From UKL13-3 sp044353855 (lineage in GTDB: Bacteria; Bacteroidota; Bacteroidia; UKL13-3), in NCBI GenBank assembly GCA_044353855.1, contig JBILBF010000002.1, positions 620,001 to 684,000 of the forward strand: a DNA stretch of 64,000 nt, written 5' to 3'. Under the pieces are notes generated by a model. It saw only the letters and a program-made list of their open reading frames with translations, made no database searches and was not told the DNA's origin. Shown here in pieces: positions 26,073 through 35,350 of the stretch. Within the stretch, counting starts at the first letter, position 1; the number at the start of each line of letters is the position of its first letter. The position numbers and the translations under genes are program-made.

Positions 26073-26803
26073 TGACTACAGAAAGTCTAGTATATTTTTT
26101 ACTCCTTGCATTAGCAGCCGAAATACTTGGAACAATTGGAGGGTTTGGCTCTTCAATGTTTTTTGTGCCTATAGCTTCATTCTTCTTTGATTTCCAAACA
26201 GTATTGGGCATTACAGCTCTTTTTCATGTATCAAGTAATATCAGTAAAATAGCTTTATTTAAAGAAGGAATAGATTCAATATTACTCTTAAAAATGGGCA
26301 TACCAGCAGTAGTATTTGTAATCATAGGGGCATTTTTAAGTAAATATATTCAGAGTAAAACATTAGAAATATCATTATCCATATTTATCATCATAATCAG
26401 TATTATACTGCTTATTTTTAAAAATAGTCAAATCTATCCTTCAACTCAAAATGCTATTGGAGGTGGTTTAATTTCAGGATTTATTGCCGGAATTGTTGGA
26501 ACTGGGGGAGCAATTCGTGGGATTTTTCTGACAGCATTTAATTTAAAGTCGACTGTATTTATAGCTACTTCAGCATCAATCGATTTAGGTATTGATATCA
26601 GTAGAAGTATCATCTATTATGCTAATGGATTTGTTCATACAGAGCTACTTTATTTAATCCCTTTGCTGATGATAGTAAGTTTTGTAGGTACATATTTGGG
26701 TAAAGTTCTATTGCAAAAAATACCCACTACTTATTTTAAAAAAATTGTTTTGATTTTGGCTTTGTTTACTGGTTTAGTAAGTTTAATAAAACTGATAGTG
26801 TAA
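26072..26803 (+). CDS. TauE/SafE-family membrane permease
   Basis: The 243-residue protein has about eight hydrophobic helices in two related halves. LGTIGGFGSSMFFVP near the start and GIVGTGGAIRGIFLTAF in the middle are the repeated glycine-rich signature of the TauE/SafE family, which moves sulfite, sulfoacetate or other small anions. The substrate cannot be read from sequence. The start overlaps the lipid kinase stop and the asparaginase starts 6 bases after, so the three form an operon with no clear shared pathway. Confidence 0.87.
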   Translation: MTTESLVYFLLLALAAEILGTIGGFGSSMFFVPIASFFFDFQTVLGITALFHVSSNISKIALFKEGIDSILLLKMGIPAVVFVIIGAFLSKYIQSKTLEISLSIFIIIISIILLIFKNSQIYPSTQNAIGGGLISGFIAGIVGTGGAIRGIFLTAFNLKSTVFIATSASIDLGIDISRSIIYYANGFVHTELLYLIPLLMIVSFVGTYLGKVLLQKIPTTYFKKIVLILALFTGLVSLIKLIV

Positions 26804-26809
26804 AATAAT

Positions 26810-27841
26810 ATGATAGAAAAAACTTGTAATCCTATTTTAGTTGAAATTTACCGCAACAATGTGCTTGAAAGTTTTCATAGAGGTGTGGTTTGTGTTGTAA
26901 ATAATAAGGGGGAAGTTGTTTTCAGTCTAGGCGATATGCAGCAAATAACCTTCCCGAGGAGTGCTATGAAACTGTTACAAGTCATTCCGCTCATTGTGGG
27001 AGGTGGCATTGCTAAATTTGGATTTACGTTGGAAGAAATATCTATTATGTGTGGTTCCCACAATGCAGAACCTGAACATTTACGAGTTGTAAATGCTATA
27101 CTTTCCAAAATTGGTTTAGATAAAACCGCATTACATTGTGGCCCACAATATCCAAGTTCAAAGCGTGATGCAAATACACTAATTAAAGCCAATGAAAAGC
27201 CACAACAAATTCATAACAATTGCAGCGGAAAACATGCAGGTATGTTGGCTGCTTGTATTTTAAATGGTTGGTCAACGGATGATTATACCAACCCAACTCA
27301 TCCTTTGCAACAAGAAATAGTAAAGGTATGCAGTTTGTTATATGAATATCCTAAAGAAAAAATGATTACGGCCTTAGATGGATGCTCTGCACCTATTTTT
27401 TCGGTACCTGTGTATAACCAAGCATTGGGATTTAAAAATTTAGTTGCTCCCAAACATTTAGATGATAAAATACAAAATGCGTGTTCAATCATTATTGACG
27501 CTATTAGCAAATACCCCTTTATGGTGGCAGGAACTGGTCGTTATTGCACTGATATGATGAACATAACAGCACCCAATATAATTGGCAAAACTGGAGCTGA
27601 AGGTATTTTTTGTATGGCTTTTACACAACAACATTTGGGTGTTTGTATTAAAATAGATGATGGCAAAATGTTGCCACAATACAATGTAGCGCAAGCTTTA
27701 ATTGAAGCCAGTGGATTGTTTACCGAAGAGCAATTGCAACCCTTGCATCAATATGCTGAAGATGAATTGAAAAATTTTAATAATTTGGTTACCGGAGAAA
27801 TTAAAGTAAAGCAAAAACTATTTGATGGTTTTAAGGCATAA
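26810..27841 (+). CDS. Asparaginase (thermolabile, L-asparaginase II family)
   Basis: The 343-residue protein matches the Rhizobium etli-type asparaginase family (PF06089), unrelated to the classical E. coli fold. VEIYRNNVLESFHRGVVCVV, FPRSAMKLLQVIPLI, MCGSHNAEPEHL, HNNCSGKHAGMLAACI (conserved Cys-Ser-Gly-Lys-His), and DGCSAPIFSVPV appear in order, followed by YPFMVAGTGRYCTDMM. It hydrolyses asparagine to aspartate and ammonia. A hairpin terminator overlaps the stop. Confidence 0.9.
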   Translation: MIEKTCNPILVEIYRNNVLESFHRGVVCVVNNKGEVVFSLGDMQQITFPRSAMKLLQVIPLIVGGGIAKFGFTLEEISIMCGSHNAEPEHLRVVNAILSKIGLDKTALHCGPQYPSSKRDANTLIKANEKPQQIHNNCSGKHAGMLAACILNGWSTDDYTNPTHPLQQEIVKVCSLLYEYPKEKMITALDGCSAPIFSVPVYNQALGFKNLVAPKHLDDKIQNACSIIIDAISKYPFMVAGTGRYCTDMMNITAPNIIGKTGAEGIFCMAFTQQHLGVCIKIDDGKMLPQYNVAQALIEASGLFTEEQLQPLHQYAEDELKNFNNLVTGEIKVKQKLFDGFKA

Positions 27842-27877
27842 AAATCCGAATACACAAACAGCATTCGGATTTTTTTA
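27841..27877. terminator. Terminator between asparaginase and lepB
   Basis: AAAATCCGAAT pairs with ATTCGGATTTT across an 11-base loop and continues into seven T residues. It can serve the convergent genes on both strands. Confidence 0.85.
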
Positions 27878-27925
27878 TTATTTATTACGTTTATTATTTA
27901 ATTCGATATTAAGTATTCGATATTC

Positions 27926-29206
27926 TTAGTTTATTCCCCTAAACAATCTATTCCACCTAACTTTATGAATTCCTGTTCCGTTTGTATCCCAACTCATCCA
28001 TACAAACAAAGCTTTACCCACAATATGGTCTTCGGGTACAAAACCCCAAAAGCGTGAATCAGCTGAATTGTGGCGATTATCGCCCATCATAAAATAATAG
28101 TTGTACGTAAACTGATAGGTTAAAATTTCTTTCCCTTCCATATAAAACTTATGGTCTTTCATTTCAAATGTTGGATGTCCTTCGTATTCTTTTATGGCTC
28201 TTTCGTACATATAAAAATTAAGTGTATCAAGTGTTATCTCAGCTCCAGCTTTTGGAACGTAAAGAGGGCCAAAATAGTCAACGTTCCAAGGAGTTTCTTT
28301 GCGAAACGGAAAGATATAATTCGCAAATTCACCAGCAGGTTGTATAGTAGAATCTACTTCTAATACATTTGATTGTTGTTGTATTTTTTTCTTAGAATCG
28401 GCTGTTAAAATAATTTCAAAATCACCTTTATCAGATAGTGCACCACCTTCGGTAATATCCAATTCACGTAAAAACTTTTGACTAAAACCTGTGCCATCCG
28501 TTTTTACATAATATTTATATTGCATTTTAGGAGGATTTTCGGCTGCTATTCCATTGATAAATACTTGCTGGTTTATTACACTAATGGTATCGCCTGCAAT
28601 TGCCAAACAACGTTTAATATAATTTTCTTTCTTATCTACTGGCCGGCCATTTTCAAATGGATAATTAAAAACTACCACATCATTATTTTTTACTTGTTGA
28701 AAACCGGGCAAACGAAAAAAAGGCATTTCAAAAAACTCTGCATATGATTTTGTGCCCAGCACAGGCATTGTATTGTGAGCAAAGGGAAATGAAATAGGAG
28801 TCATGGGTGTGCGAGCACCATAGTTTACTTTGCTTACAAACAGAAAGTCGCCTACCAATAAAGACTTTTCCATTGAAGAGGTAGGAATGGTATAGGCTTC
28901 GATAAAAAATGTGCGAATGAGGGTGGCAGCAACTACTGCAAAACCAATAGCATCAAGCCATTCACGGATGCGCGTTTTGCGCGGAAATCGATGAGCCAAA
29001 AGATAAAATCCAATAATAGCTATTTGAATTAAAACAAAAAAAGAAAATGTAATAGCCAAATGAGCTCCACCAAAAGTGGACATTACCAAAAAGAAAAACA
29101 AGTTAATACCCGACATAAGCCAAAAACTACTACGTTCTTTAGGCTCCATTGTATTCCAAAATTTGTGAATCATATTCTGAGGATCTTTATTATCTGTTGC
29201 TGACAT
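27926..29206 (-). CDS. lepB: Signal peptidase I
   Basis: LepB cleaves signal peptides at the outer face of the inner membrane. The 426-residue protein has two to three N-terminal hydrophobic segments. EAYTIPTSSMEKSLLVGDFLF carries the catalytic Ser, KENYIKRCLAIAGDTI the general-base Lys, and YYFMMGDNRHNSADSRFWGFV the box E region. It is longer than the E. coli enzyme because of an inserted periplasmic segment (about 220-330), common in Bacteroidota. It is the last gene of the parA-parB-DUF5683-dapB-lepB series on the minus strand. Confidence 0.94.
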   Translation of the reverse strand: MSATDNKDPQNMIHKFWNTMEPKERSSFWLMSGINLFFFLVMSTFGGAHLAITFSFFVLIQIAIIGFYLLAHRFPRKTRIREWLDAIGFAVVAATLIRTFFIEAYTIPTSSMEKSLLVGDFLFVSKVNYGARTPMTPISFPFAHNTMPVLGTKSYAEFFEMPFFRLPGFQQVKNNDVVVFNYPFENGRPVDKKENYIKRCLAIAGDTISVINQQVFINGIAAENPPKMQYKYYVKTDGTGFSQKFLRELDITEGGALSDKGDFEIILTADSKKKIQQQSNVLEVDSTIQPAGEFANYIFPFRKETPWNVDYFGPLYVPKAGAEITLDTLNFYMYERAIKEYEGHPTFEMKDHKFYMEGKEILTYQFTYNYYFMMGDNRHNSADSRFWGFVPEDHIVGKALFVWMSWDTNGTGIHKVRWNRLFRGIN

Positions 29207-29398
29207 TATTTGTTATATTTTACCTTTAGTAAACGTTATTTATATATTGTTATTAGAGAAATTTGATAAATGGACAAAAGCTGGTGTTAGTCGGTTTTCG
29301 GTTTTCAGTTTTTAGATATGTTAAAGTTGTTTTGAGTTGTACTATTAATAAATCATAAACTACTTTTACAAAAAAACCGAAAAGTCCTATAATCAAAA

Positions 29399-30142
29399 CT
29401 ACAAGTTCAAAATATCTTCCATGGTAAACAATCCTTTTTTTCCATGAATCCACTCGCTGGCAAGCACTGCTCCTTTTGCAAAGCCATACCGTGATTTTGC
29501 ACGGTGGGTAATTTCAATTTCATCTATAACCGATTCGTATGTTACCGTATGATCGCCTGTAACATCACCTACCCTTTTTGATTCTATTAATAACTCGTGG
29601 CTCTTTACACTTTGGGCAGGCATGTTTTCATTATACAACAACCTACCTTTCCACTCCTTTTTTACTTTGTTTTCATTCAATATATGATTGGCTAGGGATA
29701 ATGCTGTACCACTTGGATAATCTTTTTTTTCCGTGTGGTGTATTTCTTCAATCATCACATCATAATCATCATGATCGGCCATCATTTTAGCTAAAATTTT
29801 GTTGAGCTTATAAAAAATATTTACCCCAATGCTAAAGTTTGTTGAGTATACCATGCTTTGTCCTTCGTTCAAGCATTTTTCTTTAATCATATCAAATTGG
29901 TCGTACCAACCTGTAGTACCAACTATAATAGGAACTTTGGCTTCAAAGCATTTTAAAATATTATCAACTGCAGCACTTGGCATACTAAAATCAACTGCAA
30001 CATCTACATTTTGCAAACTAATGGGCATAAAATCAAATGCATTTTCCATGTTTACTTTATACACAATAGTATGGCCTTTGGCAGTAGCCACTTTTTCGAT
30101 GGCTTTTCCCATTTTTCCGTATCCAAGAAGCGCTATTTTCAT
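29399..30142 (-). CDS. dapB: 4-hydroxy-tetrahydrodipicolinate reductase
   Basis: DapB reduces hydroxy-tetrahydrodipicolinate with NAD(P)H in lysine and diaminopimelate synthesis. The 247-residue protein begins MKIALLGYGKMGKAIE (Rossmann loop) and has VDFSMPSAAVDNI. IIVGTTGWYDQ is the nucleotide-binding end, and MIEEIHHTEKKDYPSGTAL contains the active-site His-His and Lys with the PSGTA motif. Typical length for Bacteroidota. A gap of about 190 bases with AT-rich GGTTTTC-type repeats separates it from lepB. Confidence 0.95.
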   Translation of the reverse strand: MKIALLGYGKMGKAIEKVATAKGHTIVYKVNMENAFDFMPISLQNVDVAVDFSMPSAAVDNILKCFEAKVPIIVGTTGWYDQFDMIKEKCLNEGQSMVYSTNFSIGVNIFYKLNKILAKMMADHDDYDVMIEEIHHTEKKDYPSGTALSLANHILNENKVKKEWKGRLLYNENMPAQSVKSHELLIESKRVGDVTGDHTVTYESVIDEIEITHRAKSRYGFAKGAVLASEWIHGKKGLFTMEDILNL

Positions 30143-30157
30143 ATCTTTTATGTTTGG

Positions 30158-30832
30158 CTATTTGTGTAATGTTAAATTAAACTGAACTCCGGTGTAACTC
30201 ATTGGCCCATTCCATACAAATTGAGGCTGTATGTTCAAAGATAAGTTTTCGCTTACATTAAACTCAAAAAAATGTGCTTCTACAGAGGCATCTACAATTT
30301 GTAGTACATACAACAATCCCAGCCCTATAATACACTGATCGCGCGAATCTTTATAGGTATTGCGATATGCGATGAGGGTTGCATCATCGCTGTATTGATC
30401 AAAACGAGGATTACCTGTGGGAACTCCCGGATTAAGAACAGAAAATTCATAGGCCCGTTTAAAATCCAAATAATTTTTTTGGTAAAATATTGCTCCATAA
30501 ACCAAAGCTGCTCCGCCTCCATATATAATAGGAACTTTCCACCACCAGTTTTTGCGGTTGTATACTTGCCCCGCTCCAGGTATTATTGCAGAAAGGATGG
30601 CTGCTTTTTTGGGCGAATGTTTGCGTGGACCAAGTGTATCCAAAACAATATTTTGTTCACTTGTATTGGGTGCTACTATTACTGGTTGAGGTTGGGTATT
30701 TTCTTTACGTACTATCGAATCTTTGGATGCACCAATAACCAACTCCGGCTGCTGGGCGGTAACCGATAAAGCAAAAACTAATATACATACAAACAAAAAT
30801 GCCCTCACGCCTAATAAATGGTATAAGGGCAA
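30158..30832 (-). CDS. DUF5683 domain protein with signal peptide
   Basis: The 224-residue protein has a signal sequence (about 1-26, ending VTAQ). A low-complexity linker follows, then a domain with SPKKAAILSAIIPGAGQVYNR and KNWWWKVPIIYGGGAALVYGAIFYQKNY, typical of DUF5683 membrane proteins. One or two hydrophobic hairpins should embed it in the inner or outer membrane. Its steady place between parB and dapB-lepB in Bacteroidota suggests an envelope or cell-cycle role, but none is proven. The start ATG at 30832 fits the signal peptide. Confidence 0.85.
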   Translation of the reverse strand: MPLYHLLGVRAFLFVCILVFALSVTAQQPELVIGASKDSIVRKENTQPQPVIVAPNTSEQNIVLDTLGPRKHSPKKAAILSAIIPGAGQVYNRKNWWWKVPIIYGGGAALVYGAIFYQKNYLDFKRAYEFSVLNPGVPTGNPRFDQYSDDATLIAYRNTYKDSRDQCIIGLGLLYVLQIVDASVEAHFFEFNVSENLSLNIQPQFVWNGPMSYTGVQFNLTLHK

Positions 30833-31006
30833 ATATAGCTGAATATAAAAATTAACCCAATTTAACGCAACTCCTAAATACTCTTTTACAATTATTTTAG
30901 AACAGAAAAATCACTATCAAGCTTATAAAACTATATGGAACTAGTTAAATTATTTGCCGAATGGAGGCTTATAAAAAACGCTATTTGCGAATCATACATC
31001 CCATAA

Positions 31007-31033
31007 AAAAAGCAACTTATAAAGTTGCTTTTT
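31007..31033 (-). terminator. Intrinsic terminator after parB
   Basis: AAAAAGCAACTT pairs with AAGTTGCTTTTT across a 3-base loop, 24 bases past the parB stop. It implies that DUF5683-dapB-lepB has its own promoter. Confidence 0.85.
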
Positions 31034-31056
31034 ACCAATCACATTAAAGAATCGTC

Positions 31057-31938
31057 CTAATCCAATAATTCCAATATCCTTTGCATATCTGCTTGCGAAC
31101 GGAAAGGTATTTTAATTGCGCCTCTCCCCTTCTCATCTGCTTTAATCTGTATTTTGGTATTAAACTTACCCGATAGTTGTTGTTGAAACTCCACCAATAC
31201 TTCTGATTTTTTTTGTGCAACGGGCTTATCTGCTTTTTTAGAAACAGTTGCATTCTCTTGTCGTGCAAGCCCTTCAACATCGCGCACGCTCAGCTCGTTT
31301 GCGAGCATTTGCTCCAACATCCATTCTTGTTTTTGGGGATCTTCTACATTAATGATTGCACGTGCATGCCCCATTGAAATAGCTTTTTCTTTAAGTGCCA
31401 ATTGCACCGAATCGGGTAATCGTAACAAACGTAAATAATTATTTACCGTAGTGCGGTTTTTACCAACTCGTTCACCCAATTCATCTTGTTTTAAACTACA
31501 TTCATCAATAAGGCGTTTGTAGCTTAATGATATTTCTATTGGGTTTAATTCTTCGCGCTGAATATTTTCAATCAATGCCATCTCTAGCATTTCTTGATCG
31601 TTTGCCACACGCACATAAGCTGGTATTTTGGTTAATCCTGCTATAATGGAAGCTCGTGTTCTTCGCTCACCCGAAATAATTTGATAGGTATCATACCCCA
31701 TTTTACGAACAGTAATGGGTTGTATAATGCCATGTATTTTAATCGATTCGGCTAACTCGTTTAAGGCAGCTTGTTCAAACTCAGTACGAGGCTGAAATGG
31801 ATTCGCTTCTATTTGGCTAATCAGTATTTCGCTAATGGCATTAGCTGGTTTGGGGTCAGTTGTGGTTACATCTGTACTTGCATTTTCCAATAAAGCACTT
31901 AAGCCTCTTCCCAATGCATTTCGTTTTGGATTACTCAT
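31057..31938 (-). CDS. parB: Chromosome partition protein ParB
   Basis: ParB is a CTPase clamp that loads at parS sites and spreads along DNA near the origin. The 293-residue protein starts KRNALGRGLSALLENA and has ISQIEANPFQPRTEF (ParB/Srx fold). Next come GIIQPITVRK and YQIISGERRTRASIIAGL, which hold the CTP-binding GERR motif. A helix-turn-helix LGERVGKNRTTVNNYLRLL follows near residue 155. A short C-terminal dimer domain ends it. It follows parA after 124 bases. Confidence 0.95.
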   Translation of the reverse strand: MSNPKRNALGRGLSALLENASTDVTTTDPKPANAISEILISQIEANPFQPRTEFEQAALNELAESIKIHGIIQPITVRKMGYDTYQIISGERRTRASIIAGLTKIPAYVRVANDQEMLEMALIENIQREELNPIEISLSYKRLIDECSLKQDELGERVGKNRTTVNNYLRLLRLPDSVQLALKEKAISMGHARAIINVEDPQKQEWMLEQMLANELSVRDVEGLARQENATVSKKADKPVAQKKSEVLVEFQQQLSGKFNTKIQIKADEKGRGAIKIPFRSQADMQRILELLD

Positions 31939-32062
31939 ATTCTATCGGTTTGCTGTTTGCGGTTCATTGTCTATATGGAACGTTTCCAATAGATCTCACT
32001 GATATCGCAGATTTTTTAAAATTATTTACTTACTAACTACTAAATTTTTTACTAATTTCTTA

Positions 32063-32869
32063 CTAATTCAAAGATTGTGGTTCAAATTGTTGGTTCATTT
32101 TGGTTAATCCATTTTTTTGCAACAACTCTTTGGCAAGGTTCAAGTAATTTACAGTTCCCTTGCACTCTGCATCGTGAGCAATTACTGGTTTACCAAAACT
32201 TGGAGCTTCACTTAAGCGGGTATTCCGTTGTATGATGGTATCAAATACCAATTGCTGAAAGTGCATTTTCACCTCTTCTACAACTTGGTTGCTTAGGCGC
32301 AATCGCATATCGTACATCGTAAGTAGTAATCCTTCAATTTGCAAATCGGGATTTAATCCTGCTTGAATAATTTTTACGGTATTTAAGAGTTTACCTAAAC
32401 CCTCTAAGGCAAAATACTCACATTGCACAGGTATAATGACTGAATCGGATGCTGTTAATGCATTGGTTGTAATAAGCCCCAAGGATGGCGAACAATCAAT
32501 GATAATAAAATCATATTCTCCTCTTAGTTTTTCGAGAGCATGTTTCATTATGCGTTCTCTACTGGGTAAGTTGATCAATTCAATTTCGGCTCCTACCAAA
32601 TCAATTGTTGAAGGCAATACATCCAAATAATCAAACTCGGTTTTAAACAATGCATCTTTAGCAAATACATCGTTAATCATAACCTCGTATAAACCCATTT
32701 TCACATTTTGCGGGTCGAACCCCAAGCCCGAAGTTGTGTTAGCCTGAGGATCGGCATCAACTACTAGAGTCTTATATTCTAATACAGCCAAACTAGCTGC
32801 CAAATTAATAGCTGTTGTAGTTTTACCTACACCTCCTTTTTGATTTACGATTGAAATTATTTTTCCCAT
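32063..32869 (-). CDS. parA: Chromosome partition ATPase ParA (Soj)
   Basis: ParA binds DNA as an ATP dimer and moves ParB-parS complexes. The 268-residue protein starts MGKIISIVNQKGGVGKTTTA (deviant Walker A with the KGGVGKTT signature), then TLVVDADPQANTTSGLG, YDFIIIDCSPSLGLIT and VIIPVQCEYFALEGL, as in chromosomal Soj proteins. No N-terminal helix-turn-helix is present, so it is not a plasmid-type ParA. Its leader holds an inverted repeat made of parS-like half sites. Confidence 0.96.
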   Translation of the reverse strand: MGKIISIVNQKGGVGKTTTAINLAASLAVLEYKTLVVDADPQANTTSGLGFDPQNVKMGLYEVMINDVFAKDALFKTEFDYLDVLPSTIDLVGAEIELINLPSRERIMKHALEKLRGEYDFIIIDCSPSLGLITTNALTASDSVIIPVQCEYFALEGLGKLLNTVKIIQAGLNPDLQIEGLLLTMYDMRLRLSNQVVEEVKMHFQQLVFDTIIQRNTRLSEAPSFGKPVIAHDAECKGTVNYLNLAKELLQKNGLTKMNQQFEPQSLN

Positions 32870-32892
32870 GTGTATAGTTTATCGCTTTAAAA

Positions 32893-32918
32893 GTTTCACG
32901 CCAGAATTTTCGTGAAAC
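32893..32918. promoter_or_regulatory. Inverted repeat of parS-like half sites upstream of parA
   Basis: GTTTCACG and CGTGAAAC are perfect inverted halves separated by 10 bases, 24 bases before the parA start codon. The bacterial parS consensus TGTTTCACGTGAAACA contains the same halves without a gap. It could be a degenerate or split ParB site used for autoregulation, or just a leader hairpin. The spacing would put both halves on the same DNA face. Confidence 0.45.
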
Positions 32919-33077
32919 ATTTTTATATTTTCTGTTTTTTCAAAGAAAGGCAAACAAAAATCGGACTTGTACACCACATATCAACAGGGGTGTTGGTAGT
33001 TTTAAAACCTATTTTATAGACACTTACATTATTTCCAAAAAATAAATTTGATTTACAGTAAAAGCATTCAATTGGAT

Positions 33078-34085
33078 ATGCAACATTGTAACATGTTCGC
33101 AATCATTCCATTTACCAACAAACAACCTTTTTATACCAAACTGGCTTTTACAGTCCTACTTTTTTTGTTGGTTACTTTACCCCGATTTAACCGTCATTCA
33201 CTCATCGTTGATAGACCCCTGAACGATGCACGTTATTTTAAAGCATATGTTGAATACTTTAGAGGCGAAACACCATCAGATGTAATAAGGCCCGCATCCA
33301 ATTGGCGAATATTGGTTCCAATTCTGGCCGCAATATTACCATTTGAGCCGCTTACTTCAATTAACATAGTAAATTGTGTTTGTATAGCTATAAGTCTACT
33401 TTTTCTTTTTAAAAGCATTTGTTATTTCTCTCAAAACACAGCCGTAGCTTGGCTTGGTTGTTGGTTGTTTATCTTTTCGTTTCCAACCTTTTATTATACA
33501 GCTATTGGCTATGTAGATCCTGGCGTTATGTTGTTTGTAAGTTTGGGTATTTATGTTACCATTACCCAACAATTGTGGGCCCTTATTCTTACTTTTATAA
33601 TGGGCGCATTAGCCAAAGAAACAATCATTGTGTTGCTTCCATTTGTGCTTGTATACAATTGGTTTTTTAATAGCAAACAAGCTCTTCGTTGGTCCATCTT
33701 ATTATTTGTGTTGTATATGGCCATCAATATCATATTGCGCCAATACGCGTATACTTCCCCGGAAGCCAATAATCCTATATTTTGGACATTTTCAACACAG
33801 GCTATTTGGCTAAATGCTCATCGATTTAACTCGTATGCTGCACCATTATTGAGTTTTGGTTTGCCTGGTATACTTTTTTTATGGCTCAATAAAAAAATGG
33901 GTTGGTTAATGGTTAAACATACGCCCTTATTTTTGGCTACATGGGCAATGTTGATAGGAATTGTATTTGTTTTTGGCACAACTGTAGTAACCACTTTTTG
34001 CGATGGCCGAATAATATGGATTGCTTATTATCCACTTTTGCTTGCAAGCATGGTTGAGTTAGATAGTCGCTATAAAAATCGTTAA
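33078..34085 (+). CDS. Polytopic membrane protein of unknown function
   Basis: Starting at ATG 33078 (TTG at 33048 would add ten residues), the 335-residue protein has about 8-9 hydrophobic segments, with an early loop containing VDRPLNDARYFKAYVEYFRGE and SNWRILVPILAAILPFEPL. Charged residues after the first helix and the many short loops resemble GT-C-type or EpsG-like polysaccharide membrane proteins, but no diagnostic motif is seen. It ends 5 bases before the convergent proline dehydrogenase gene. Function unknown. Confidence 0.7.
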   Translation: MQHCNMFAIIPFTNKQPFYTKLAFTVLLFLLVTLPRFNRHSLIVDRPLNDARYFKAYVEYFRGETPSDVIRPASNWRILVPILAAILPFEPLTSINIVNCVCIAISLLFLFKSICYFSQNTAVAWLGCWLFIFSFPTFYYTAIGYVDPGVMLFVSLGIYVTITQQLWALILTFIMGALAKETIIVLLPFVLVYNWFFNSKQALRWSILLFVLYMAINIILRQYAYTSPEANNPIFWTFSTQAIWLNAHRFNSYAAPLLSFGLPGILFLWLNKKMGWLMVKHTPLFLATWAMLIGIVFVFGTTVVTTFCDGRIIWIAYYPLLLASMVELDSRYKNR

Positions 34086-34090
34086 TTAAA

Positions 34091-35287
34091 TTACCCCTTT
34101 CTACGTTTTGTTTCGTTGGCAATTAGGTTGAGTTCTCTTCCTGTTTGCCCTTTTACCGAAGTGTTTTCGGCTGCTCGTCTAAACAAATAAGGCATCACCG
34201 ATTTTACTGGTCCATAAGGCAAGTACTTTGCTACATTGTATCCTGCACTCGATAAATTAAAACTAATATGATCGCTCATGCCAAATAGTTGTGAAAAATA
34301 TACCCGTTTATCGTTGGGCAACAATCCTTTTTGTTGCATTAACTTAGCCAATAGCATACTGCTTTGTTCATTGTGGGTACCTGCACATATACTTATCTTA
34401 TCAATTTTATCAATACAAAATTGTAAGCCTTCATTGTAATCCTTATCGCTACTTTCTTTATTGGGTTGGATGGGATTTAGATAGTTCTGTTCAATGGCCC
34501 TGGCCATTTCTTTTTCCATATAGGCACCACGAACCAATTTTATACCCAAATAATAGTTGTGTTTCAATGCATCTTCATAACTTAACTTCAAAAAAGCTAA
34601 TCTATCATGGCGGTAAAACTGAATAGTATTATACACAATAGTTGATTTTGTATTAAACTTAAGCATCATCTCGCGTGCCAAACCATCAATTGTATCTTGA
34701 ATCCAAGTTTCTTCGGCATCTATAAAAACACATACATTGTTATCATAAGCTCTGCGGCATATACGTTCTACTCTATCTTTTATGTTATCAAATTCAATTT
34801 GCTCTTCTGTTGTCAATGCTTCTTTAGCATTTACTTTTGCCAATAACCCAAAACGTGCCAGGCCAGTAACTTTAAATACACAAAAAGGAATATGATCATT
34901 ATTGGCAGCTTTGGTTATAGTTTGAAGTGTTTCTTGTGTAGTGTGTTCAAACTCCTCTTCTGCTTCTTTCCCTTCAACACTGTAATCTAAAATAGATCCA
35001 ATTCCATAACCATACAAATGTTTCATGGTAGCATCACATTCGTCCATGGTTTCGCCTCCACAAAATTGCTTAAAAACGGTAGCCTTAATTAATCCTACAA
35101 TTGGTAAATGAACTTTAAATGCAAATTCGGTTAATGGTGGACCCATTTTAACCAACCAATTGAAGCCAATTGCCTTAAAAAGCAGAAATGAGCGCTGTAA
35201 ATCACTATTTGACTTAGAACGAAATGCGATTTCTGTATTTTCAAAATTCAGATTTATAGCGGTTTGCGTGTTTACTGCTTGTGACAT
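34091..35287 (-). CDS. Proline dehydrogenase family protein
   Basis: The enzyme oxidises proline to pyrroline-5-carboxylate with FAD. The 398-residue protein has the TIM-barrel segments of the monofunctional type. FKVTGLARFGLLAKVN and VCVFIDAEETWIQDTID come first. YYLGIKLVRGAYMEKEMARA holds the conserved Lys-Leu-Val-Arg-Gly-Ala-Tyr, and CAGTHNEQSSMLLAKLM follows. YLPYGPVKSVMPYLFRRAAENTS carries the C-terminal Arg-Arg pair that binds the proline carboxylate. It is monocistronic and divergent from aroB. Confidence 0.92.
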   Translation of the reverse strand: MSQAVNTQTAINLNFENTEIAFRSKSNSDLQRSFLLFKAIGFNWLVKMGPPLTEFAFKVHLPIVGLIKATVFKQFCGGETMDECDATMKHLYGYGIGSILDYSVEGKEAEEEFEHTTQETLQTITKAANNDHIPFCVFKVTGLARFGLLAKVNAKEALTTEEQIEFDNIKDRVERICRRAYDNNVCVFIDAEETWIQDTIDGLAREMMLKFNTKSTIVYNTIQFYRHDRLAFLKLSYEDALKHNYYLGIKLVRGAYMEKEMARAIEQNYLNPIQPNKESSDKDYNEGLQFCIDKIDKISICAGTHNEQSSMLLAKLMQQKGLLPNDKRVYFSQLFGMSDHISFNLSSAGYNVAKYLPYGPVKSVMPYLFRRAAENTSVKGQTGRELNLIANETKRRKG

Positions 35288-35350
35288 ATATTGGTTGTTT
35301 ATTGAATATTAAGTTAAAATCATCAAATTCGTTGGCGCAAAAATAAAATT

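Noticed and set aside
29253..29453. Short minus-strand frame beginning MDSWKKRIVYHGRYFEL
   Set aside because: It overlaps the 3' end of dapB in another frame and runs into AT-rich repeats; no family resemblance.
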